This document shows, piece after piece, positions 1 through 6,344 of a stretch of DNA of 7,153 bases (position 1 is the first letter of the stretch; the number at the start of each line of letters is the position of its first letter). Source of the DNA: QQUD01 sp039029915 (GTDB lineage Bacteria > Chloroflexota > Anaerolineae > Promineifilales > Promineifilaceae). The stretch covers positions 1-7,153 of the forward strand of contig JBCCFD010000418.1 of assembly GCA_039029915.1 (NCBI GenBank), given 5' to 3'. Both the position numbers and the translations under genes were made by a program. The notes under the pieces were generated by a model that saw nothing but the letters and a program-made list of their open reading frames with translations, ran no database searches and was not told where the DNA came from.

Positions 1-138
1 ATTGGTGTTGGTGGGATTCGCACCGCTAACCATATCAAAGAAAAACTGGATGCGGGTGCATCCCTAGTGCAGCTTTACACCGGCTTAGTTTATGAGGGAC
101 CAGGTCTTGTAGGCAAGATGCTTCGCAACCTGCGCTAG
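1..138 (+). CDS. pyrD: Dihydroorotate dehydrogenase (quinone), C-terminal fragment
   Basis: This is the last 45 codons of a gene that begins before the window, read in frame 1 and ending at TAG 136-138. The visible protein starts IGVGGI and continues with a helix (EKLDAGAS), then LVQLYTGLVYEGPGLV and a short basic tail. This is the FMN-phosphate-binding end of the TIM barrel of class 2 dihydroorotate dehydrogenases: the GVGGI glycine loop, then the GASLVQLYTG strand and turn. Class 2 enzymes oxidise dihydroorotate to orotate in pyrimidine synthesis and pass electrons to membrane quinones. The catalytic Ser and the N-terminal membrane helix lie outside the window, so activity cannot be checked. 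No strong hairpin terminator follows the stop; there is only a T6 run at 158-163 with a weak 4-bp GGCG/CGCC stem around it. Confidence 0.9.
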   Translation: MGVGGIRTANHIKEKLDAGASLVQLYTGLVYEGPGLVGKMLRNLR

Positions 139-204
139 ATGGGCGTTTTACTGATGGTTTTTTAATGCTCGCCTAGTATAAGAAGCATCTCGCCGACTTT
201 TCGA

Positions 205-219
205 TATAATTTGCCCCCA
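205..219 (+). promoter_or_regulatory. Perfect -10 box for a leaderless transcript
   Basis: TATAAT lies at 205-210, eight bases before the ATG at 219. A normal -10 to +1 distance would start transcription at about 217, so the mRNA would have almost no 5' leader; there is also no Shine-Dalgarno. I see no good -35 hexamer 16-18 bp upstream (182-187 is GAAGCA), so promoter strength is uncertain. Confidence 0.55.
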
Positions 220-1514
220 TGTTATCGAACCACACCATACGCCGCCGCTCCAGATTGGCTTGGCTTGTTTTAGTAGGTAGCTTTTTTGCCTGCCTGTTGC
301 TGACTATTTCGCTTCCCTTTGCCGTCAATCGTTTTTTACAAACGTCTACAGAGCAGCTAGACGTGCTGGTGCAGGCGAACCAAGGCACAGTTCGTATAGA
401 CAACGTGAGTGGCGGCAGTGATGCCCTCATTCTGGGTGATAGTGGGCTGCTAATTCGCAATGGATCGACGGTGGTGACGGGGAATACAGAAACGGCCGTT
501 TGGGTTGTGTCGCAAATGAGTTTAGATACCGAAGAGGATCGGTTGATGCGTTTGCAGGTTTTTAGCAACACCATTGTGCGGCTCGTTGAGGCCAACACGC
601 CCCGTTTTACCCTCAGTAATAACCCACACGATGTTGAAATTAAGCTGGAAAGTGGCCGCTTGCGCTTGACATTGGCGGACGGGGAACGGCCGTTGATGCT
701 TAAGCTCAACACCCCCCAAAGCAACGTCGAAATTTCAGAGCCCGGCCAATACTCAATCGTAGTTACTAATGAGGCCACTGAAGTTACTGTGGAAGAAGGG
801 AACGCCGTTGTGGCCTCGGCTGATGTTGCTGAAGGCGTTGGCGAAGTGATGCTGCTAACCTCCAATACCCGCGCCCGCGTGCCGACCGGGTCTGGCCCCA
901 TCGGCAGAGAAGGCACGGATCGGAACCTCATTCAAAATGGCAGTTTTATAGCGGGCCAAGAGATGTGGAACTTCTATACGTGGAATGTCGATCTAGAAGA
1001 TCAGCCGCCGGGTATTACCGCCCTTGATGCACCCAATGGTGAAACCCGGTTGCAGGTGCTTCGGGACGGAATTGGCCATGCAGACTTCCGCATTCGCCAA
1101 AATATCATGCAGGACGTCACTGCATTAGACGGGTTGCGACTCGCCATCACCTTTCGCATCAATGGCCAGACCCTTGGTGTTTGCGGGGTGGTTGGGTCCG
1201 AATGCCCGCTTTTTGTGCGAATTAACTACTTAGATGAGTTAGGTATTTCCCAAGTGTGGCAACACGGTTTTTATGGCGTTGGCGAGCCTGATCCAGCCAA
1301 TACCCCTGATGCCTGTATTAATTGCGCTGGTATTCAAAGTCCACATGAATTTGTGCCGCTGGGTCAGGATTATTTCTACGAAATTGATTTCCCGACGGAG
1401 CTGGCAGTGCGTGGCGCACTTCCCCCTCGCTACATTGAAAGCATTGAATTGGTAACTTCAGGACACAGCTTTAATGTTGAGCTATTTGATGTATCGCTGT
1501 TAGCAATTGAGTAG
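219..1514 (+). CDS. Membrane-anchored FecR-like protein with C-terminal beta-sandwich
   Basis: This 431-residue protein has no assigned function. A basic N-terminus (IRRRSR) is followed by one hydrophobic segment at about residues 14-37, so it is probably tethered to the membrane with the rest outside. Residues ~46-225 are beta-rich and resemble the FecR fold: an ANQGTVRI strand, GDSGLLIRNGSTVVTG, and later repeats of short strands ending EVTVEEGNAVV. Residues ~235-430 begin NLIQNGSF and look like a carbohydrate- or ligand-binding beta-sandwich (NIMQDVTALDGLRLAITFRI). This half carries four cysteines as C322-x6-C329 and C366-x2-C369, suggesting disulfides or a metal site. The ATG at 219 is chosen because it precedes the basic/hydrophobic anchor and sits just after a TATAAT box. 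No anti-sigma helix bundle or sigma factor is adjacent, so classic FecR signalling is not supported. A structural or sensing role at the cell surface is an inference. Confidence 0.75.
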   Translation: MLSNHTIRRRSRLAWLVLVGSFFACLLLTISLPFAVNRFLQTSTEQLDVLVQANQGTVRIDNVSGGSDALILGDSGLLIRNGSTVVTGNTETAVWVVSQMSLDTEEDRLMRLQVFSNTIVRLVEANTPRFTLSNNPHDVEIKLESGRLRLTLADGERPLMLKLNTPQSNVEISEPGQYSIVVTNEATEVTVEEGNAVVASADVAEGVGEVMLLTSNTRARVPTGSGPIGREGTDRNLIQNGSFIAGQEMWNFYTWNVDLEDQPPGITALDAPNGETRLQVLRDGIGHADFRIRQNIMQDVTALDGLRLAITFRINGQTLGVCGVVGSECPLFVRINYLDELGISQVWQHGFYGVGEPDPANTPDACINCAGIQSPHEFVPLGQDYFYEIDFPTELAVRGALPPRYIESIELVTSGHSFNVELFDVSLLAIE

Positions 1515-1523
1515 TCCATTTCT

Positions 1524-1552
1524 TTGACGCCAGTTCTTCATAGTCTTATACT
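1524..1552 (+). promoter_or_regulatory. Sigma70-type promoter for the hydroxy-acid oxidase gene
   Basis: TTGACG (1524-1529) and TATACT (1547-1552) are separated by 17 bp, each one mismatch from the housekeeping consensus. The expected +1 is about 1559, one base before the ATG at 1560, so the transcript is predicted to be leaderless. The promoter lies in the 45-bp gap after the upstream stop codon. The TTG that could be read as an upstream start codon at 1524 is the -35 box itself. Confidence 0.75.
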
Positions 1553-1559
1553 CCGCCGC

Positions 1560-2675
1560 ATGGCTCAAACTTTCTTTTCCATTGATGATGCCCGTCTTGT
1601 TGCCAAGCGACGTTTACCGCGCTTAATGTTTGATTTTATTGATGGGGCGGCTGGTCAGGAAAGAGCCAAACTGCGTAACCGGGAGGCTATTGAACGGATC
1701 CACCTTAAGCCACGCGTCCTTGTCAATGTCGACCAGCGCAATTTAGAGAAAACGTTTCTTGGTAAACGATGGGGCTTGCCCTTTGGCATTGCGCCGATGG
1801 GCATGTGCAATTTGGCATGGCCAGGGGCGGATTTGATGCTGGCAAAAACGGCCGTTTCTCACAACATACCTCTCACCCTCTCCACAATGAGCTCTACGAC
1901 CCTCGAAACCGTTTACCAAAAGGCTGGTGAAAACGCTTGGTTCCAACTTTACGTCAGCCAATCTGACGAGCTGGCAATGGAGCTAGTGGATCGCGCCAGT
2001 GTGGCGGGTTATAGGGTCCTTATGCTGACAGTTGACGTGCCTCAGGTGGCCCCCCGTTTGCGCGACTTGCGTAACGGATTTAAGGTGCCGTTTCGAATCG
2101 GTCCAAAGCAATTTATTGATTTTGCCACCCATCCAAGATGGTCGCTAACCACCCTTTTTAAAGGTGCCCCAAGCTTGCGCAATATCGAAACAAGTCAGCA
2201 CGGACAATCCTTTGACCGACACGCCAGCCGGGGAAAGGTCGATTGGAACTTTCTCGAGCGACTGCGCCAGCGGTGGCCACACACCTTAATTATCAAAGGG
2301 GTAATGTCTCCTGAGGATGTGCAGGGCATTCAAGCAGCTGGCGCAGACGGTGTTTATGTTTCAAATCACGGGGGGCGTCAGCTCGATAGCGCCCCACCCG
2401 CTATTAAAATGTTGCCCCTTATTCGGCAGGCAGTGGGGAAAGATTTTCCCATCCTGTTTGACAGCGGCATTCGTTCAGGGGAAGGTGTTGTCAAGGCGCT
2501 GGCGCTGGGGGCTGATTTTGTGATGTTAGGACGGCCGTTTCTTTACGGCATTGGTGCTGCTCAACAAGACGGCCTCAATCAAGTCGTTGAGCTTTTGAAG
2601 AATGAGCTGAGTGTCACCCTAGCGCAACTTGGCTGTCCGAATGTAGAAGATTTAGATGAGTCAGTGATTGGGTGA
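1560..2675 (+). CDS. FMN-dependent alpha-hydroxy-acid oxidase/dehydrogenase
   Basis: The enzyme oxidises a 2-hydroxy acid to a 2-oxo acid using FMN (family of glycolate oxidase, lactate oxidase, LldD and mandelate dehydrogenase). With the ATG at 1560 it has 371 residues, normal for the family, and spans the whole TIM barrel. Family landmarks in order are LPRLMFDFIDGAAG (20-32), APMGM (78-82), FQLYV (128-132), LTVD (156-159), KGV (246-248), SNHGGRQLD (268-276), DSGIRSG (301-307) and GRPF (324-327). By alignment from memory to spinach glycolate oxidase, the active-site residues are Tyr131, Arg166, Lys246, the catalytic base His270 and Arg273; all are present. The tyrosine equivalent to glycolate-oxidase Tyr24 is Phe26. 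There is no haem domain or membrane anchor, so it is probably cytosolic. A longer TTG start at 1524 is rejected because it coincides with the -35 box. Substrate is not predictable. The ThDP enzyme follows on the same strand, and a 2-oxo acid product would suit it. Confidence 0.88.
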   Translation: MAQTFFSIDDARLVAKRRLPRLMFDFIDGAAGQERAKLRNREAIERIHLKPRVLVNVDQRNLEKTFLGKRWGLPFGIAPMGMCNLAWPGADLMLAKTAVSHNIPLTLSTMSSTTLETVYQKAGENAWFQLYVSQSDELAMELVDRASVAGYRVLMLTVDVPQVAPRLRDLRNGFKVPFRIGPKQFIDFATHPRWSLTTLFKGAPSLRNIETSQHGQSFDRHASRGKVDWNFLERLRQRWPHTLIIKGVMSPEDVQGIQAAGADGVYVSNHGGRQLDSAPPAIKMLPLIRQAVGKDFPILFDSGIRSGEGVVKALALGADFVMLGRPFLYGIGAAQQDGLNQVVELLKNELSVTLAQLGCPNVEDLDESVIG

Positions 2676-2692
2676 AGAGAGAGTAAGAGAGT

Positions 2693-2767
2693 AGGAGATT
2701 GAGTAATTGGGTAATTAGGTGATTTATAAATCCTAACCTCTGATCCCTTATTCCCAGTCCCCGATCG
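2693..2767 (+). repeat. Intergenic low-complexity repeat, G-rich then C-rich
   Basis: The 116-bp gap between the oxidase and the ThDP gene holds a purine/T-rich half (GAGATT, GTAATTGGGTAATTAGG) followed by a C-rich half (CCCTTATTCCCAGTCCCC) that is roughly its reverse complement. A local hairpin is visible, with TTAG 2715-2718 pairing with CTAA 2733-2736 around GATTT/AAATC. The words GGGTAATTAGG and CCAGTCCCC recur in the gap at 4534-4687, so the two gaps belong to one repeat family. I see no convincing promoter; TTGAGT (2699) and TATAAA (2725) are 20 bp apart. Confidence 0.6.
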
Positions 2768-2791
2768 CCGGCCTCAACAAGGAGAAAAAAC

Positions 2792-4513
2792 ATGAAAATA
2801 CGAGGCGGTGCTTTACTGGCTCGCGCATTTCAGGATAAAGGCGTGTCCCAAGTTTTTACCCTTAGCGGTGGGTTTTGTAATCCTGCGCTCGAGGGATTTA
2901 TGCAGTGCGAAATTCCTGTCATTAATTCCCCACATGAACAAGTGGCGGGACATTTAGCCGATGGGTTTACGCGCATCAATCGCCAGCCAGCCGTTTGTTT
3001 GGTGGGGCCAGAAGGGTTTGCCAATGCCATCCCAGCGATGATGGAAGCTTGGGGTGAACGCTCACCGGTTATTTTTGTAACTGGGTCTAGCACGCTGAAG
3101 CGGCAGGGGAGCGGGGGCTTTAAAGAGATCGATGATGTGGCCATTGCTGCACCCTTGACCAAATATAGTGCTCAAGTGACTCATGGTGAACGAATTCCAG
3201 AGTTTGTAGATCGTGCCTGGAAGATTGCCACAAGTGGTTATCCGGGACCGGTTCATTTATCTATTCCAGTTGACATTATGTTTAGTTCTTTTGATGTGGA
3301 ATCGGGGAAGGAAGAACGGCCGTTTCACCGTCTACCTCGCCTTTCCCGCAAAGCATGGCCCAATCCTGATGACCTCAAAATTGTGCTCGACATGATCAAA
3401 AATGCCCAGCGACCGATCATAATTGGTGGGCATGGGGTTTGGTGGTCACAGGCAGAAGGTAAGCTTGAAGAAGCTGGACGCAAGATGGGGATACCCGTTT
3501 TCAACGTCCCTTACCATCAGAAATTATTGGGGGAAGAGTTTGAAGCGTACATGGGCTTGGCTGATATTCACCAATACCATCCCTCAAAAGATGCCCTTCA
3601 TGAATCAGATGTTGTCATTATGATCGGAGCACGGTTGGATAACCAAATGAACTTTGGCAATCCGCCTTTTTTCCCCGAAACAACCACGTTGATTTGCGTT
3701 AATGGGTCCCATGAAGAACTGGAGCTAAATCGGGCTGCTGACTATGGTTTACTGAGCGATCCCGGGGCATTTTTGACGGCCCTATTGGGTGTTTATACCA
3801 GTGGTGAATGGCAACTCGATCGCGATTGGTTTAATAGCAATCGGGCCAAGCGTGGGGAGTGGGTTGAAAAAATGATTGCGGATATTCCAAGCCCAGAAGA
3901 GACGGGCGGAATGATTCACCCCCTTCAGCTGGCAATCGACGTACAAGCGGCGATGGGTGACAATGATTGGTTAGTCATTGATGGTGGCAACACTCACTTT
4001 TGGTCAGAAATTGCTATCAACATTGCGGGTTGGAAAGGACAAAAGCTGGGCAATATTTTGCATCCCGGCACCTTTAGCATGCTCGGGGTTGGCGTCTCGT
4101 TTGCCACCGCCGCCAAGCTGACCCATCCCAATGATCACGTGGTGGTGATTAGTGGAGACGGCGCTTTTTTGTCTGGTGGACTCAGCATTGAAGCCGCGTT
4201 CCAAGAAAATCTGCCCATTGTGGTGATTATCGACAACAATGGTGGCCTTGATTGCATTTCCCAACAGCAGGAGCGTATGTTTGCCAATGGCTCCCACTTC
4301 GCCACCGATTTCAGAGATATTCCATTCCACTCGATGTTTGAAGGCTTAGGTGGGTACGGGGAACTAGTTGAAAAACGAGAAGATCTTATTCCGGCCGTTG
4401 AGCGGGCCCTTGCCAGTGGCAAAACTGCGTGTGTGAATGTGAAGACCAAAGGTTACATTAGCCCAATCGTGTTAGCGACAACAAGTAAGCGAGATAAGGC
4501 GTCGATTGAATAG
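2792..4513 (+). CDS. Thiamine-diphosphate enzyme, 2-hydroxyacyl-CoA lyase/oxalyl-CoA decarboxylase-like
   Basis: This 573-residue protein has the full Pyr-middle-PP domain order of the acetolactate synthase superfamily. The N-terminal domain (about 1-165) contains the activating glutamate Glu49 in PHEQVAGHLADGF. The presence of Glu49 excludes glyoxylate carboligase, which has Val there. The middle domain (about 190-335) has ESDVVIMIGARLDNQMNFG (271-289) and a HEELELNRAADYGL-type end. These best match my memory of 2-hydroxyacyl-CoA lyases and oxalyl-CoA decarboxylases (GARLNWxLxFG). The C-terminal domain carries the Mg/ThDP motif GDG (455-457) to NN (482-483), followed by GG. Family chemistry is cleavage, decarboxylation or ligation next to a 2-oxo or 2-hydroxyacyl group. 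The start is fixed by AAGGAG ending at 2784, seven bases before the ATG. The substrate is unknown. No acetolactate synthase small subunit is adjacent, so a branched-chain amino-acid role is unlikely. Confidence 0.8.
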   Translation: MKIRGGALLARAFQDKGVSQVFTLSGGFCNPALEGFMQCEIPVINSPHEQVAGHLADGFTRINRQPAVCLVGPEGFANAIPAMMEAWGERSPVIFVTGSSTLKRQGSGGFKEIDDVAIAAPLTKYSAQVTHGERIPEFVDRAWKIATSGYPGPVHLSIPVDIMFSSFDVESGKEERPFHRLPRLSRKAWPNPDDLKIVLDMIKNAQRPIIIGGHGVWWSQAEGKLEEAGRKMGIPVFNVPYHQKLLGEEFEAYMGLADIHQYHPSKDALHESDVVIMIGARLDNQMNFGNPPFFPETTTLICVNGSHEELELNRAADYGLLSDPGAFLTALLGVYTSGEWQLDRDWFNSNRAKRGEWVEKMIADIPSPEETGGMIHPLQLAIDVQAAMGDNDWLVIDGGNTHFWSEIAINIAGWKGQKLGNILHPGTFSMLGVGVSFATAAKLTHPNDHVVVISGDGAFLSGGLSIEAAFQENLPIVVIIDNNGGLDCISQQQERMFANGSHFATDFRDIPFHSMFEGLGGYGELVEKREDLIPAVERALASGKTACVNVKTKGYISPIVLATTSKRDKASIE

Positions 4514-4538
4514 CCCCGTGATGTATTTCGGGGGTTTT
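4514..4538 (+). terminator. Possible rho-independent terminator
   Basis: Directly after the TAG stop, CCCCG (4514-4518) can pair with CGGGG (4529-4533) around a 10-nt loop, followed by GTTTT. The stem is short but all G/C. The U-tract is only four bases, so termination may be partial. Confidence 0.45.
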
Positions 4539-4556
4539 GGGTAATTGGGGTGTTGG

Positions 4557-4591
4557 GAGATTAGAGATTGGAGATTAGAGATTGGGGATTG
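4557..4591 (+). repeat. Heptamer tandem repeat, five units
   Basis: Five consecutive 7-bp units read GAGATTA, GAGATTG, GAGATTA, GAGATTG, GGGATTG. The first four make a perfect 14-bp unit repeated twice (4557-4570, 4571-4584). More degenerate GAGATTAGA copies follow near 4609-4617. The array lies in the non-coding gap between the ThDP gene and the TTR-like gene. Confidence 0.85.
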
Positions 4592-4668
4592 GGTAATTAG
4601 GGTGCTGGGAGATTAGATCATGTGGCGTATAAGCCGCCGATCCCCGTTCACCAGTCCCCAATCCCCAA
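4582..4668. repeat. 12-bp perfect inverted repeat around a 63-bp spacer
   Basis: TTGGGGATTGGG (4582-4593) is exactly complementary to CCCAATCCCCAA (4657-4668). The spacer holds more GA-rich sequence, a short GGC/GCC hairpin (around 4624-4635) and CCCCG. If transcribed, this would form a long stem ending just before the AAAAAGGAG ribosome-binding site (4674-4682) of the next gene, leaving that site free. Confidence 0.7.
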
Positions 4669-4687
4669 CCCTTAAAAAGGAGCCATC

Positions 4688-5038
4688 ATGGCAACAATAT
4701 CCTCACATGTCCTTGATTCCGTGATTGGTGATCATGGAAAGCAGATTGGTATTCAATGTTTTCATTTGGTAGATGAGGCAACGCGGGAGCTGGTTTTTGA
4801 TGTGATTGCAAATGATGAGGGGCGGATTGTGGAGCAGGTTGAGGCTGGTGAGGGGGGAGGAAAGTATGAGCTGGTGTTTAAAACGGCCGTTTATTTCCAA
4901 AACCAACCTGACCTGCCAGAGGCCCGACAAATCATGGATGAAGTCGTCGTCCGCTTCACCATCCCAAACCCAGACGAGCGCATTCACATCCCGCTCGTTT
5001 TATCTCCGCATTCTTACACAATCTGGTGGTCAGCATGA
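4688..5038 (+). CDS. Transthyretin-like / 5-hydroxyisourate hydrolase family protein
   Basis: This 116-residue single-domain protein matches the length of 5-hydroxyisourate hydrolases, which open the ring of 5-hydroxyisourate in urate breakdown. The N-terminal SHVLDSVIG (6-14), the NDEGRI segment (42-47), the GKYELVFKTAVYF strand pair (58-70) and HIPLVLSPHSYT (100-111) follow the family pattern. The three catalytic positions appear kept: His7, Arg46 and His100. The family signature C-terminus YRGS is not kept; this protein ends IWWSA. The usual FFPEV-type motif is also changed (QIMDEV, 81-86). It may therefore hydrolyse a related ring or lactone rather than hydroxyisourate. AAAAAGGAG five bases before the ATG fixes the start. 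The stop overlaps the start of the DmdA-like gene, so the two proteins are probably made together. No other urate-pathway gene (uricase, OHCU decarboxylase, allantoinase) is in the window. Confidence 0.75.
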   Translation: MATISSHVLDSVIGDHGKQIGIQCFHLVDEATRELVFDVIANDEGRIVEQVEAGEGGGKYELVFKTAVYFQNQPDLPEARQIMDEVVVRFTIPNPDERIHIPLVLSPHSYTIWWSA

Positions 5039-6168
5039 CAGCTGAACAACCTCGCATCCAATTAACCGTTTCGCGCAGGCAGCGAGGCACGCCCTACACA
5101 CCACGCGTTGAAGCGCTTGGGGTATCGGCCTACTCAATTGTTAATCGCACCATCTTGCCCAAAGGGTTTCGCAAGACGGTCGAAGAAGATTATTGGCATT
5201 TGCGCACGCACGTTCAGCTTTGGGATGTGGGGTGTCAGCGACAAATTCAGCTAAAAGGCCCCGATGCAGCCAAACTCGTGCAGTGGATGACGCCCCGCGA
5301 TTTACGTCAAGCTAAAGTGGGTCAATGCTTTTATGCGCCGCTGGTGGATGCCAAGGGGGGCATGATCAATGATCCAATCATCCTCAAGCTGGCAGAAGAT
5401 CGCTTTTGGCTGTCGATTGCGGATTCAGACGTAGAATTGTGGGCGAAGGGGCTGGCGCAAGGGTATGGCTTTGATGTCGCGGTCAGCGAAGAAGACGTCT
5501 GGCCGCTGGCTGTACAGGGTCCCAAAGCCGATGATTTGATGAGCTTGGTTTTTGGTGAAACGGTGCGTTCTATTCGCTTTTTCCGCTACAAAAAACTGCA
5601 ATTTCAAGGCCATCCCCTGTTGATTGCTCGGTCAGGTTACAGTAAACAGGGCGGTTTTGAAATCTACTTGGATAAACCAGCCTTGGGGCTGGCGCTGTGG
5701 GATGCGCTGTGGGACGCAGGACAAGCGTTTAACGTTGCGCCCGGTAGCCCCAACCTGATTGAACGGGTTGAAGGGGGCTTGCTCTCCTTGGGCAACGAGA
5801 TGACCAATGAGAATAATCCGCTGGAGTGTGGGCTAGGGCAATATTGTCAATTAGACGGCACGCTTAATTTTATAGGCAAAGATGCCCTTTTGCGGATCAA
5901 GCAAGATGGCGTTAAGCGGCTCATGCGCGGTGTGCTGTTTGGTGGGGATCGTTGCCCACCGTGCCGCGAGCCGTGGCCGCTGCTGGTGAACGGGCAGCCG
6001 GTTGGAGCCGTGACGACAGCTATTTGGTCACCCCGCTTTAAAAAAAATGTAGCGCTAGGGCTCATCGAGCGTGGCTTTTGGGAACCGGGTCAGCAGGTGG
6101 CTGTTGATAGCCTAGATGGCGAAATTCGAGCGGGGCAGGTTGTTGAACTGCCGTTTCCTGAAAGCTAG
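5035..6168 (+). CDS. DmdA-like folate-dependent demethylase (GcvT/aminomethyltransferase fold)
   Basis: This 377-residue protein is of the glycine-cleavage T-protein superfamily, most like dimethylsulfoniopropionate demethylase DmdA, which moves a methyl group from DMSP to tetrahydrofolate. DmdA-type features are the opening RRQRGTPYTPRVEALGVSAY (14-33), VQLWDVGCQRQIQLKGPDA (60-78), GGMINDP (108-114), DRFWLSIADSDVELW (122-136), PLAVQGPKADDL (157-168), ARSGYSKQGGFEIY (198-211), PNLIERVEGGLLSLGNEMT (239-257) and a C-terminal barrel (about 295-377). In GcvT proper the GG-x-x-DD loop has two aspartates; here it reads IND, as I recall for DmdA. ATG 5035 is preferred over GTG 5026 because it gives the classic ATGA overlap with the TTR-like gene's stop. 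Many DmdA homologues outside marine bacteria have untested substrates, so DMSP itself is not assured. No acyl-CoA ligase (DmdB-like) or other DMSP gene is nearby. Confidence 0.83.
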   Translation: MTAEQPRIQLTVSRRQRGTPYTPRVEALGVSAYSIVNRTILPKGFRKTVEEDYWHLRTHVQLWDVGCQRQIQLKGPDAAKLVQWMTPRDLRQAKVGQCFYAPLVDAKGGMINDPIILKLAEDRFWLSIADSDVELWAKGLAQGYGFDVAVSEEDVWPLAVQGPKADDLMSLVFGETVRSIRFFRYKKLQFQGHPLLIARSGYSKQGGFEIYLDKPALGLALWDALWDAGQAFNVAPGSPNLIERVEGGLLSLGNEMTNENNPLECGLGQYCQLDGTLNFIGKDALLRIKQDGVKRLMRGVLFGGDRCPPCREPWPLLVNGQPVGAVTTAIWSPRFKKNVALGLIERGFWEPGQQVAVDSLDGEIRAGQVVELPFPES

Positions 6169-6189
6169 AGGGTGGAGCTAAAGCTAGAG
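6161..6189 (+). repeat. 10-bp direct repeat at the end of the DmdA-like gene
   Basis: AAAGCTAGAG occurs at 6161-6170 and again at 6180-6189. The first copy contains the TAG stop codon (6166-6168). It may be a small duplication at the gene end; no terminator-like hairpin with a T-tract is visible here. Confidence 0.6.
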
Positions 6190-6245
6190 CATTGCGTGTA
6201 GAGGGCAGTATTTACGGAAGCATCTTGAAACCTGTGAACTGTTCC

Positions 6246-6288
6246 TTTGCCACCTTGCCACTTTGCACCTCTGCCACTTCCAACTTGC
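6246..6288 (+). repeat. Degenerate TTGCCACY repeat in the gap
   Basis: Five or so imperfect 9-10 bp units (TTTGCCACC, TTGCCACTT, TTGCACCTC, TGCCACTTC, AACTTGC) run through this stretch. It is pyrimidine-rich and low in complexity. The short ORF at 6192-6422 that crosses it has no protein-like features. Confidence 0.5.
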
Positions 6289-6344
6289 AAAATTGTACAA
6301 ACTGCCCAAGGATGAGGTCGGTATTAATGGGATATTTTTTGATA

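Noticed and set aside
173..931. Long minus-strand ORF (252 codons) opposite the FecR-like gene
   Set aside because: Its translation is Ser/Thr/Arg-rich with no domain pattern, and it lies fully antisense to a gene with a clear anchor and fold pattern; it is a shadow of that gene's codon use.
1524..1559. TTG start giving a 12-residue extension of the oxidase
   Set aside because: The TTG is part of a -35 hexamer, there is no ribosome-binding site, and family members begin near the SIDDARxxAKRRLP segment.
2792..4513. Glyoxylate carboligase or biosynthetic acetolactate synthase
   Set aside because: Glu49 is present where glyoxylate carboligase has Val, and there is no regulatory subunit or ilv gene nearby; the middle domain fits the CoA-lyase/oxalyl-CoA decarboxylase group better.
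4557..4668. CRISPR-like array
   Set aside because: Units are 7 bp and directly adjacent with no spacers, and no cas gene is present.
5026..5034. GTG start three codons before the ATG of the DmdA-like gene
   Set aside because: The ATG at 5035 gives a standard ATGA stop/start overlap and is the stronger codon.
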